Source: Hypsibius dujardini (Eukaryota > Tardigrada > Eutardigrada > Parachela > Hypsibiidae). Taken from it: 40,443 nucleotides of DNA. The stretch is taken from the NCBI GenBank assembly GCA_001579985.1, contig LRSR01001598.1, forward strand, positions 1-40,443. Direction: 5' to 3'. The position numbers were made by a program, and so were the translations under genes. Below are positions 10,645-19,756 of the stretch, in pieces. The notes under the pieces were generated by a model. It saw nothing but the letters and a program-made list of their open reading frames with translations, made no database searches and had not been told where the DNA came from. Position 1 is the stretch's first letter. Every line of letters begins with the position of its first letter.

Positions 10645-11885
10645 GCTAGAAAGTGGTTGATTGATGGATTGATTGCATTGGATCCGCTGGAAATGCCTCA
10701 TGCACATCTTATCGATCAAATTTCATGACTTTTTGCAGTTAAAATATGACGGAAAAGAAAACTAGCAGGCAGCAAAATTATCTCCATCAACATTGGTAGA
10801 CTCGTCTCCATGCCATTCAAACCATCTATCGATTATCACTATTTCACAGGTCTATTCCACGATCAAGTGATTGATTGATTGTGGGTTTCAATATAATTTA
10901 AAAAAAATTATGCCACCGTCGAGTTTGTCGGTGAGAGAAAATTCTGTCAACATTTCCGATTGGAACAAAGTTAACTCTGCCATTGCCATCTCCGATGAAC
11001 AGCAGACCTTGTCTGCAACTCAGCGTTGAAAAGTAGAGTTGGTATCGGCTAAATGGCCCCAGCGTACTCTATAATTCAATCAACCACTTCTGCGATCTTT
11101 AAGTTCAAGCAGTGAAATGAATTGATTTGAACAGCAAAAAGCTTAAACTTAAACTTAAGCTTTTTGGCAAGTCATTGTAAGTCGGCCATGCCATCTAATT
11201 CACAGGAAAGTACAGTTCAAACACAGCAAAAAATGTGAGTCGAAATGAATTGAACAGCGCGGGAGATTTGAGGATGACTTGCCAAAAAGCTTAAGTTTAA
11301 ACTTAAGCTTTTTGGCAAGTCATGGTAAGACGGCCGTGCCATCTTATTCACACGAAAGTAGAGTTCAATCACAGCAGAAAATATGAGCCGAACTGAATTG
11401 AACAGCGCGGGAGACTTGAGCTGACTTGCCAAAAAGCTTAAGTTTAAACCTAAGCTTTTTGCTGTTCAAATCAATTCAACTCACTGCTTGAATTATAGTT
11501 ATCGGCCCGGCCATTACCTACTCTACCCTTCAGCACAGTCGATGCCGTGCTGTTCAGATGCGATGGTGATGGCAGAGTTAACCTTTTTCCAACCGGAAAA
11601 ATTGCCAGAATCTCCTCTCGCCGACAAACTAATTACAACCCACATTCAATCAATCATTTGATCGCGGAATAGACGAGTGAATTAGAAAGAGATAATCGAT
11701 AAATAGTTTGAATGGCATGGAGGGGAATCAAACAATGTTGATGGAGATATTTCTGCTGCCTGCTAGATTTCTTTTCCGTCATATTTTAACTGTAAAGAAT
11801 CTCGAAAATTGTTCGATAAGAGGAAGATGAGGCGGTTTCAGCGTAGTCGAATGCAATCAGCCCATCAATCAATCAATCAGTTTCT
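10645..11885. mobile_element. Large foldback element C with palindromic tandem core
   Basis: The two halves are diverged reverse complements. For example AAAATATGACGGAAAAGAAA and CAGGCAGCAAAATTATCTCC near 10741-10790 reappear inverted near 11740-11795, and the outer GATTGCATTGGA/CTCATGCACATCTTATCG reappears inverted near 11810-11860. Arms are about 450 bp. The centre holds two direct repeats (11157-11292 and 11305-11439), each itself bounded by AAGCTTTTTGGCAAGTCA and its inverse and joined by AAGCTTAAGTTTAAACTTAAGC palindromes. No transposase; a non-autonomous foldback DNA transposon is likely. Confidence 0.65.
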
Positions 11886-12160
11886 ATCGATTGAACAACC
11901 GATAATGCAGATGTAAGGGCAAGGTTGATTGATTGATCATATTGATGACATTCACTTAATCAATCAAAAGTTTGTTCTTCTTGCAAAACTTCAATAAATT
12001 TAAATTGAAAACTTAATTTTTATGTTCGTTTCAGCCACATTCAAATTAAACTAACAAATATTATTAAGCACAGTCCTGAATATAAATTAGATGAAAAACT
12101 AATCCTCAGCCAAAAATCATTTTAAAATTAATTTGGGGTAAAATAAAATGCTTGTTTCAG
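11886..12160. other. AT-rich spacer between elements C and D
   Basis: No gene or RNA recognised; AT-rich DNA with TGATTGATTGATC strings. Confidence 0.4.
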
Positions 12161-12664
12161 TGGCACGATCTAAAACATGGACTGTACTGAGTGTACTGGA
12201 CTTTTTCGCTTTATTATTGTTGTTCCTACTTCCAGTTTGTGCACTGATCCATTGATTGAATCAATTAATGGCTCGATTTTTCGTTTTATTATTATTCGTA
12301 ATTCCAGTTTGCGCACTATCCAGGCCAGATCCTTGATCATTTTTATCTTTAAATTGATTATCAAAAAATATTACTTTCCTATTTAGTTTGCTTCCCCCCC
12401 CCCCCATTTCTAATGTTTTGCCGAACCAAAATTACTTAGCTAGTTTTTTAAACGCAATTGCATTACATTACATTACAGTATAGTACAGTGTACTAAGTAC
12501 AGTCCAATCCAGTACAATACAGTCCAGTCCAGTACAGTACACGAGTACAGTAAAAAAGTCCAGTACACGAGTCCAGTACACGAGTCCAGTACACGATTAC
12601 AGTACAAGAGTACAGTACACGAGTCCAGTAAACTCAGTACAGTCCATGTTTTAGATCGTGCCCT
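12161..12664. mobile_element. MITE-like element D with CAGTACA minisatellite
   Basis: Terminal inverted repeats of about 30 bp: GGCACGATCTAAAACATGGA at 12161 and its complement ending at 12663, extending through CTGTACTGAGT. TTCAG occurs just outside both ends (12154-12158 and about 12665-12669) and may be a 5-bp target duplication. The right part (12470-12640) is a minisatellite of CAGTACACGAGTC-like units. The interior has a doubled block around TTTCGCTTTATTATT and TTCCAGTTTG, and no coding region. Confidence 0.6.
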
Positions 12665-12881
12665 TCAGCCCACGAGGCAACGTCTCCTTCGTTGGCGGAA
12701 ACGCGCAAACAAGGAAAACACTGATCGCGCGTTCGTACGTTCGCTAAAAGGTGCAACCGAGAGTCAGTCAGGCGATCAACGTTAAAATCTCACATTTGGG
12801 AAACAAACTCGCGCGGTTTCGGTCACCAAAACAGTGTCTCGCAACGACGTTATTTAAAAGCCAGCATGCGCTTCAATCCAC
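12665..12881. other. Spacer, nothing recognised
   Basis: GC-richer than the flanking elements. The alpha2-delta-like exon to the right may have continued into it, but no further homology is visible by eye. Confidence 0.35.
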
Positions 12882-13297
12882 CTTGTGAGGCGTCATTAGG
12901 CGGACAAAGTCCTCCGTGGGGATATCGATGCCCGCAACGCCAATCAAAATCTTTTGATCACTCGAAAAAAATCCGTAATTGACTGCATCCGTTATGGCGC
13001 TTTTTTCCGGGCGGTTTTGTACCATGTACTAGGTTATGTACGATTTAATGCTTTCTTACCGCGTCCGCTGAGCGGCTGTGACGACCATCCCGATTACGTT
13101 CTGTACTAACGATTAAGTCCATTAGTGGATGCTTTAAAATCAAATGATTAAGGCTGCGTGGGATGCAGCTGTGGGGTAGGGGACGCGTATGGGTAAACTG
13201 TACCCTGGGGTGCAAGTGCCAGTAAGCCGGGGTCCATGTGTTGGTGTGATTGCCAAAGTGGGCCATGGGCCTTCCCCTAACTTGATAGTACGTACTC
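12882..13297 (-). pseudogene. Stray alpha2-delta-like exons (Cache region)
   Basis: Minus-strand 13028-12882 is a clean 49-codon block between an AG acceptor and a GT donor. It encodes KILIGVAGIDIPTEDFVRLM, matching the GVVGTDVP-type segment of the Cache region in alpha2-delta subunits. Just upstream (13297 to about 13210) RGRPMAHFGN followed by WTPAYWHL resembles the GRPM(10-12)WTxAY segment that normally precedes it. A continuous gene cannot be assembled: the stretch between them has no open frame and no neighbouring exon was recognised. It may be a relic of a duplicated alpha2-delta gene, or exons of a gene whose other exons I missed. The bona fide N-terminal exons lie at 1-1205 on the same strand. 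Confidence 0.5.
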
Positions 13298-13358
13298 CTA
13301 GGGACACAACACAACAGCGCTTATTACGGCAAATGCATGCATCCTTTGCCTCTAACAT

Positions 13359-13490
13359 CTGAAAGCCCCATTCTGTGATGACTGTTCAACAGTCAATGCT
13401 ACAACGGTAGTGCACTCTAGAGCTGTATGTATTGAGTTCATATGTATTAACAAGTTTCAAATTAAAAAGCTGGTCAAACTTCACTAGCTT
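13359..13490. repeat. Left inverted repeat bordering the cationic-precursor gene
   Basis: The stretch CTGAAAGCCCCATTCTGTGA (13359 on) through AGTGCACT (to 13416) is the near-exact reverse complement of 16180-16238. Weaker complementarity continues through AACAAGTTTCAAATTAAAAA and CTTCAACCG to about 13490. Confidence 0.8.
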
Positions 13491-13514
13491 CAACCGTTTA
13501 AAAAATGCTGTAAG

Positions 13515-13665
13515 GATAAGCAAGATAAATAGACAGGCATACAGAGGGATGGCACATAGACAAGCAGACAGATGTAAATACAGGCAGGCAAGCAGGCAGA
13601 CAGACAGACAGACAGACAGGCAGACAGACAGACAGACCGACAGCCAGACAAACAGATAAATGGAC
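13515..13665. repeat. (CAGA)n microsatellite upstream of the cationic-precursor gene
   Basis: CAGA/GGCA array with the same leading segment as the array near 4120, and therefore part of the duplicated block. Confidence 0.85.
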
Positions 13666-13964
13666 AAGCAGGCATGAAGCAAAAATAGAAAGACAATACT
13701 ACGGCGTCATGTAACTGCGTATAGTGGAGGATAAATTCCAGCTACAGAAACGTAACACACAATTATGTGAAATATTAAAGTTCTGAAAAATCTCAAGGAG
13801 TTTTCCAGGTATATGTTGCACAAATGCGTACACTTAGTAGATTCAAGGTAACAAGGAGCTCCGCACGACACGCCCATTCAACGAATTCACCACTGATCTT
13901 CTGGCTGCGAGCATAGCTGTTCTGCCAAGCACAATTCCTGGTCGCCGACGAACAGAACATTCCA

Positions 13965-13973
13965 TATAAAAGG
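13965..13973 (+). promoter_or_regulatory. TATA box of the cationic-precursor gene
   Basis: TATAAAAGG lies 85-93 bp before the ATG at 14058. Transcription would start near 13995-14000, leaving a short leader of about 60 nt. The ACAACCATG context suits initiation. The broken copy at 4.2 kb lacks this segment. Confidence 0.7.
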
Positions 13974-14057
13974 TGGCTTACTTTGTCGTACTAAGCACTA
14001 GTTTTGAGTTATTCGCTCTAGAATTTTATCTGGAGATTTTGCAAATTAACTACAACC

Positions 14058-15980
14058 ATGAAGTACTTTAAATTCGTTTGTTTTTTACTCTACCTCGGGA
14101 CTGCCGTTCTCGCTGCTGAGCCGCAAGACGACAAGACGATGCAAATGGACGGTAAGTACGCCCGCGATTACCACCGCAAAGATTGACCAGTAAATGCGCT
14201 GAAATAGATATTTAATTACGATTCTTTCTTTCCTTACTGGCATTCTTCCTTGCAGTTGTCTTCGACGAGCCGGTAGCCTTCGCGGATCCTGTCCATGAAA
14301 ACGTTCCAATGCCCGTACAAATGTCACAATCCGCCGTCGTCAAAAAGGCAAAGACATCAGCCACGAAGATGGTGGTCGACGATGAAATGCTGACCGGCAG
14401 AACGGCCGAGCTCCCTGTCATTCCAGGCGGGATCTCGACCGGCAGCAGCATCAGCAACTCAACCGATGCGCCGCTCATCGCGTCCAACGCGACAGCTATC
14501 GAGAATGCAACGATGGCATCCAACATAACGGCGGCAGGCACTAAGACAGCTAGCGCTATTGCCTCACTGGTAAGTAATAAATATTGTCTGAACTTTTGTC
14601 TATCTGCATGTCGGTCTGAGTGATGTGACTGTTGTCTGTGATTCAAAACTTTGCCTGCCCCGTCATGACTGCCTTGCCCCATCTCAGTTCTTTCTTCTAA
14701 TTCAGTCACCCCCACCGATACAAGTCTACAATTGGGGCCGTCAACCCGCAGCCATCGCCCCTCAACAACTGGGTGCCATTCCCACGGCTGGACAAATACC
14801 CAGTCTGCCGACTTCCCCCGAGCAAGCCATTGCGTGGGGCAACCAGTACCCTGCCGCCATTGGCAACTGGAACCAAAACTTACTGCAACCCACGGGTCAG
14901 TTTCGCCAGCCCACCGCCACCGCGGTCGGTACGACCCCGACCGAGCTCACCAGAGCGGCACTCCTCGGCTCCGGCGCAAACCTCGGTGTCTACACACCGC
15001 TCACCTACGGCCAGTCTAGCGGTCTCTTCAACATTGCGCCCAACATGGTGCGCACCTTCCCGTTCGGCTCCTTGGTCGCTCCCGGTCTGGACACTCCTGT
15101 CGGCGGCCAGCAACAGAACGACGACGATGACGTCACTGCGGATGATGTTCAAGATTCAGGTTAGTGATCATGTCAACATTCTCAAATTAATTCACGAAAA
15201 GTACCAAACTGTTAATTTTCAGTCATAAATAGCTTTCTTAATTTCAGTTCTAAGTTTTGTTAATTACCATTTATTTTTAACTTTGCTAAAATTAATTTTA
15301 ATTTTGTTACTAAGGCTTAACTTCACTTGCTTTTCACTAAATTAATTATTAGCTTTTTCTATTTTAGTCACTAAGTTCTAACTGGGCAAAAATTAGGTAA
15401 CTAAAGCGGTTTGTTCAGTTTGCTTCCCAGAAAACAAAATCTAAAATGTCCGTTACTGTATTAAATGTTTTTGTTTATAGTTAACAATATGGTTAAAATA
15501 TTGAACTTTTTGAACATTTTTTAGTCCACAACGAATAATTTTTTGTTCAGAAAGGTGAACTGGGTTATAGTAAGACGTTTCGTCATCTCTGTTCCAGGTT
15601 CGGTCAGCGACGGGCAGCAGCTCAACGACTTCCTAGACATGGTGGACGACGTGATGGACGAAAATTCCGGCAAACGATCGAAGCGTCAGGCGGAGGAAGG
15701 AGGTGGCGCTGCTCCTGCAGGTGGCGCTGCTACGGCCGAAGCTGCTGCTGGTGGAGCACCTCCGAATGCCGCACAGCCGGAAGCTCCTGCTGCACCGGCG
15801 GTGGTGGAGAAACCTGAGGGAGGTGGCGGCGACGGAGCTGAGGAAGAAGGCCCGAGTATTGCCTGTCGACGGGTCTGCAAGCGACGGCGCATCTGCAAAC
15901 GCCGACGGAGTGGACGACGCGGATTTCGTCGAAGCTGTTTCCTCAGCCGCAGACGAAGCTGCCGCCAAGTCTGTAACTAG
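14058..15980 (+). CDS. Secreted precursor with C-terminal Arg/Cys-rich cationic peptide
   Basis: Four phase-consistent exons: 14058-14151, 14256-14569, 14706-15159, 15598-15980; 414 residues. Residues 1-20 form a signal peptide (MKYFKFVCFLLYLGTAVLAA). Residues 21-136 are acidic to Ser/Thr-rich with several N-x-S/T sites (SNATAIENATMASNITA). Residues 137-275 are Pro/Gln/Gly/Ala-rich and end in an Asp run. A KRSKR dibasic (furin-type) site ends at 317, followed by an Ala/Gly/Pro/Glu-rich acidic spacer. The last 40 residues (375-414) hold 16 Arg, 2 Lys and six Cys spaced C-x3-C-x5-C-x13-C-x7-C-x3-C. Signal, acidic pro-region, processing site and cationic disulfide-rich tail are the plan of antimicrobial-peptide precursors. 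I recognise no known family. A structural or egg/sperm-packaging secreted protein is the alternative. Confidence 0.8.
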
Positions 15981-16119
15981 TTCCTGCTAAGAACCAATTC
16001 TTTTGCTAATATCATTTTTAAATTTCTGGTCAAACGCCATGCAGAAGGATTTTGCTCACTCGTACTGCCCTTGAGCTTTGTTCAAATTTTGTAGCTTTTG
16101 TTACGCGGTTGAAGTGTGA
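15981..16119. other. 3' flank of the cationic-precursor gene
   Basis: AT-rich, with no canonical AATAAA found within 140 bp of the stop codon. Weak complementarity to the left inverted repeat begins near 16085. Confidence 0.4.
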
Positions 16120-16238
16120 CTCTGAATTTTTTAATTTGAAACCTGTTGATACAAAGGAAATCACTACATACAATTCTGCAGTGCACTACCATTGTAGCAT
16201 TGATTGATTGAACAGTCATCACAGAATGGGGCTTTCAG
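16120..16238. repeat. Right inverted repeat bordering the cationic-precursor gene
   Basis: Reverse complement of 13359-13475. The best-preserved part is 16180-16238 (AGTGCACTACCATTGTAGCA through GAATGGGGCTTTCAG). It abuts the 3' end of the ATG4 gene, whose stop codon is at 16291. Confidence 0.8.
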
Positions 16239-16290
16239 GCTGAAAATCGCAATCAAAAACATTATAGAAAAGTGTTTTATCCGTGAAATT

Positions 16291-19052
16291 TTACAAAACA
16301 ACGTAATCCGACTCGGCACCGCCGGCGGTGAAACTCTTTTCGTCCACCTCGAAAGACTGTAGGTCGAGCTCACCGTGCTCGTAGTCGAGGAGGCGACCTT
16401 CGGAGAATGTGAACACTGGGAATCCTTTACAGTGGATTGACTGAATCTGAAAAAAATACTTCCGTAAGTTCCGCTGCGCTTTTCCACGTTTATTCAAGTA
16501 ACTGTTCATCAATCAATAATGATTCAGACTTACTTCTGTGGCTGTCTGGCAAAATTCGTCGAATTCAGTGACGTTTTTGCAGTAAAAACCGAGCGTGCAG
16601 GACGGATCCATCCGGGAGATCTGGAGCTTCTGCGGCGCAGAACAGTGAAAGCTCTACGGGAAAATCCGTCAGATACCACAAAAGTTCACAAGCAAACAAA
16701 AAATAGGCACGACGAGGAATCTGACCGACAGGTTAAAGGTTCGCTCAGTGACGTCAACAGTTTCCTGGCAGAAGTGCGGATCGAGCGTGATGAAGTCGTT
16801 GTTCTGCCAGCCGACAAAGTATAAGCTGTGACTCGGGCGTCCTCCAATGACTCCCTAATAACGGATCAAGTTAATTTCCCAATTGTCATGTGATCGCGAA
16901 AATAGAAATTGAACTATTTACTATAGAGTATTTTAAGGTTAGCAGATCCTTCATGCAGGGGATGTAGAGGGGGTTAATTTTTTCGGTTCCCAGTCGAATC
17001 GGTATGAGAATGATGAGCGCCGGATCGCCGTCGCATCCGTTGTCTTTCAACAACTCCACTGCATCGCCCTTGAAAACTGCAAGGAAAACTCTGTTTCTAC
17101 CAGATACTTTCGGGAAGGTGTAATTCGGGGGGCGGGATTTACTTGTCGAATCTCGCGACACGTAAACGTGCATCCGCCGGAGAAGCGGATTCGCCGGTCG
17201 TGCCATGATCATCGCTTTCCTATGAAAATCAGCATTTTTATGGTGAATGAGAGTATATGGAGTATTATGTTGGGGGAGAAATATCCACGTACTGCAACAT
17301 AAACGCGAGGGAAGCGGGACCTGAAAAGAAAAGGTCCGTGTATTTGGTTCGTTTAATGCCCCGTATCGTAATTAAAATTTCTAATCACGCGCCACAGTAT
17401 TCGCAACTTACCGTACCACTGCCCCGCCCGTTTGCCGTTTTTCTGCCCCACCGTCACGAGTTTGTGCAGGCCAAATAGTTGATCGTGGTGGTGGTTGTCG
17501 CCGCACCAGCGAATCAACTGCCGGTGAAAGGCATCCTTGTCCCGGCGGCCGTTGTCCTTGGCGTTCCACCTCCAATCTAACGAAGATTCATGCAGAAACG
17601 CTGATCGTGATATGGGCAATAAGCCAGACGAAATCTAGTTTGCCCAGACGCGGTTACCTCGGCCGAGGAAGTGAACGACAAGGGCTTGGGCCAACATCAT
17701 CTGTCCGCTGTACAAAAAACACCCCATTCAGTATTCATCCACAGTCCACACTATACGCTCGAAGAGAGTATTAAGAAACTGTATGTCAGTCACCAGAAAG
17801 GATAGACCACGTAATGAGACTGGCATGCAGGACGAAAAACATGCAGACTACAGGACGGACAGGCAGACAGACAGATAGGCAAACAAGTAGACAAACAGGT
17901 AGACAAACAAGTAGAGAGACAAACAGACAAATTAGTCACGAATACACAACCTAGGATGTTGAGGAACTATCTTTTACCTCCGTAGCATGCATCCCCAGCC
18001 ACAGTCGCTAGTGAGGCTTGAGCCGGCAAGCAGGGGAAAGGCGCGGCGGTAGGTAAACCAGATGCGGGAGTTGAAATCGGCGAGGAACTCATCGTGGAGC
18101 CGAAATTTCTCCTCATCTACGTGGGGTGAAACAAAAATCTAAATAGAATAAACCTGCAACGCTACTCCTATTTGACATATCTAATATTTGCAATCCTATC
18201 TGTGCGATTTCGTGCCCGTAGCAGAGTCCGTGCAGTGTTTACAGTTTACTAGTGTGCGTGAGATTTGAGAGTTTTGTCCGTTATCTGGAGACTTCCGATA
18301 ACATTGTGGACTGTGTGCGGATTGTCAAAGCACTCACCGCTGCCGTCATTCCCGACAGTGTAACAATGCCCCAGTAGCCAAATCGGAGACTTCATACTCA
18401 GGTGGACTTTGGGTTTCACGTTGAACCCTAAGGACAAAAGAAACTAAACATGGAGATCACTAACCGAGGAGGTCTATCCGACAAACCGTATCGGACGTTA
18501 TTCCACTGAGTGTGCAGGTAGCTGACAAACTTGTCGCTCTTCGTCGGGTTCATAATGAAATCCTCTCCCCCTACAATGCCGATGGAACGGTTCGACAGCA
18601 CCCGCTTATTCTTCTTCGCTATGAGGTCTTTCTTGGAGATGAGCGGGGACGCGGTGGCGGTCTTCTTCCCCGGCATCGTCGTCATGATCAAGGAGGTGCT
18701 ACGACCCCTCGGCATCCCTACTGACGACGCTTGGGCGGTCGTTCGTCCCGTTTTTGCTTCACTCTCCGAAGCTGTCAAGCGGAACCGGTGGGCGACGGAG
18801 GTGGCTTGTAGGGGAGAGGGGAAGGATGTGTTCGAGGACACGATATCCTGTTGGGCTTCTATGAAAAAAAGAGAAATTAACACAGTTAAAGATATTTAAC
18901 GCAATTGCCAATACAAAGTCAGGAGAAACAATTGACAAAGTAAATTTTCGAATCGGGCGTTTGAAACCGGTAATAGTGGACATGCTACCATCAGAAAGAC
19001 TCGGGGAGCTTAGTGCAAGAGCTGTCCGTGCTCTTGATTGATTGAATGGCAT
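16291..19052 (-). CDS. ATG4: ATG4C/D-like autophagy cysteine protease
   Basis: Twelve exons, all phase-checked: 19052-18989, 18858-18487, 18427-18338, 18116-17978, 17707-17658, 17576-17412, 17320-17293, 17219-17143, 17076-16922, 16854-16726, 16653-16534, 16446-16291; 514 residues. ATG4 processes the C terminus of Atg8/LC3/GABARAP and removes it from lipid in autophagy. The catalytic Cys (about C218) sits in [11 protein letters not shown] and the Asp and His (about D405, H407) in [57 protein letters not shown] and [13 protein letters not shown] are all family hallmarks. The roughly 140-residue Ser/Thr-rich N-terminal extension and the DPHFCQ..VDV segment fit ATG4C/D better than ATG4A/B. The tail ends SDYVVL, a possible LC3-interacting motif. 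Exon 1 is the least certain; the donor at 16725 is GTCAGA. Confidence 0.93.
17840..17935. repeat. (CAGA)n microsatellite in ATG4 intron 4
   Basis: Short CAGA/CAAA array between coding exons 4 and 5 of the minus-strand ATG4 gene. Confidence 0.8.
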
Positions 19053-19183
19053 AAAATGTTCAGATAGTTTAACTTTTAGTTTTTAGTTTCTTTACGAAAT
19101 TGTTTCCAACTCGAATACTAACAAACTAGGGAAACTGAAAAATTTTTTTATTCTAGCGGAAAGTGTCATCCAACTCTGATAGT

Positions 19184-19756
19184 TCAATGAAACACAAGCC
19201 ATACCGGAATGAAAACAGAAATCAAAGCACCAATCAAGTAAGGCAATCCATCAATCAACGCAACGCTCACACCAGTGGCGCGCTGACTGGCTGACTTTGT
19301 ACTTTGTAACGCGCTACAGAACAAACCTTTCAAGAAGTCGACTGCAACCTTATTCGTCCCCTCCAAAATATCATCCGCCCGCTCCTCGGTCAAACTTTCG
19401 TAAAAAACGTCTTCCGCCCTCGGCTCCTTTTTCTCCTCCGTAGAAATCGCTGACGAGCTCGCTCCTTCCGCCGCAGGGGCGCCATGATGTTCGTGCCGGC
19501 CGAAAAAGTTGGCAAACTTGAGCTTAAACTTCTTTTTCGTGCGGTCCCTGCTCCGCGAACTGCTACGGGATTTCCCACCAGGAAATAACATGGCAGGCAC
19601 ATGACTAGTGTTCACTTCTTCCCAGCTAGACTCCAACTGGCTCAGATTGCTTGCATTGGTGCTGGCACGACGACGCGGGTCGCCATCCGTGGATTCCTCC
19701 AAAGACACATCCCGCCATTGGGTGTCCGATGGCGGATTTGAAGACAACTGATTCAT
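19184..19756 (-). CDS. Small tail-anchored membrane protein, unknown family
   Basis: Single-exon frame of 190 residues. The ATG at 19756 is the first after an in-frame stop. The N-terminal third is Ser/Asn/Thr-rich with an RRRAS kinase-type site. The middle is strongly basic (SRSSSRSRDRTKKKFKLKF) and then Ala/Glu-rich. The C terminus is one hydrophobic segment, LIDGLPYLIGALISVFIPVW, ending LVFH; this predicts a tail anchor with the bulk in the cytosol. AATAAA on the minus strand about 30 bp past the stop (near 19152) supports a real transcript end. An acceptor-like TTTTATTTCAG near 19803 suggests a 5' UTR intron. It lies 130 bp upstream of ATG4 on the same strand. I recognise no family. Confidence 0.6.
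   Translation of the reverse strand: MNQLSSNPPSDTQWRDVSLEESTDGDPRRRASTNASNLSQLESSWEEVNTSHVPAMLFPGGKSRSSSRSRDRTKKKFKLKFANFFGRHEHHGAPAAEGASSSAISTEEKKEPRAEDVFYESLTEERADDILEGTNKVAVDFLKGLFCSALQSTKSASQRATGVSVALIDGLPYLIGALISVFIPVWLVFH

Noticed and set aside
10206-12640. CRISPR-like or satellite interpretation of the many ATCAATC and CAGTACA repeats
   Set aside because: Repeats are irregular, have no uniform spacers, and sit in a eukaryotic genome; foldback elements and minisatellites explain them.
14732-15228. Alternative plus frames over exon 3 of the cationic-precursor gene (Ser/Pro/Arg-rich and His/Arg-rich readings)
   Set aside because: Only the frame with VYNWGRQPAAIAPQQLG joins exons 2 and 4 in phase, and it has the most natural composition.
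15633-15990. Minus-strand and other-frame readings of exon 4 (Ala/Ser-rich, Leu-rich)
   Set aside because: Shadows of the GC-rich Ala/Gly/Pro codons in the real exon; no splice partner in phase.
13386-16236. Classical cut-and-paste transposon carrying the cationic-precursor gene as its transposase
   Set aside because: The encoded protein has a signal peptide and no transposase features, and no target-site duplication was seen; only the inverted-repeat borders are supported.
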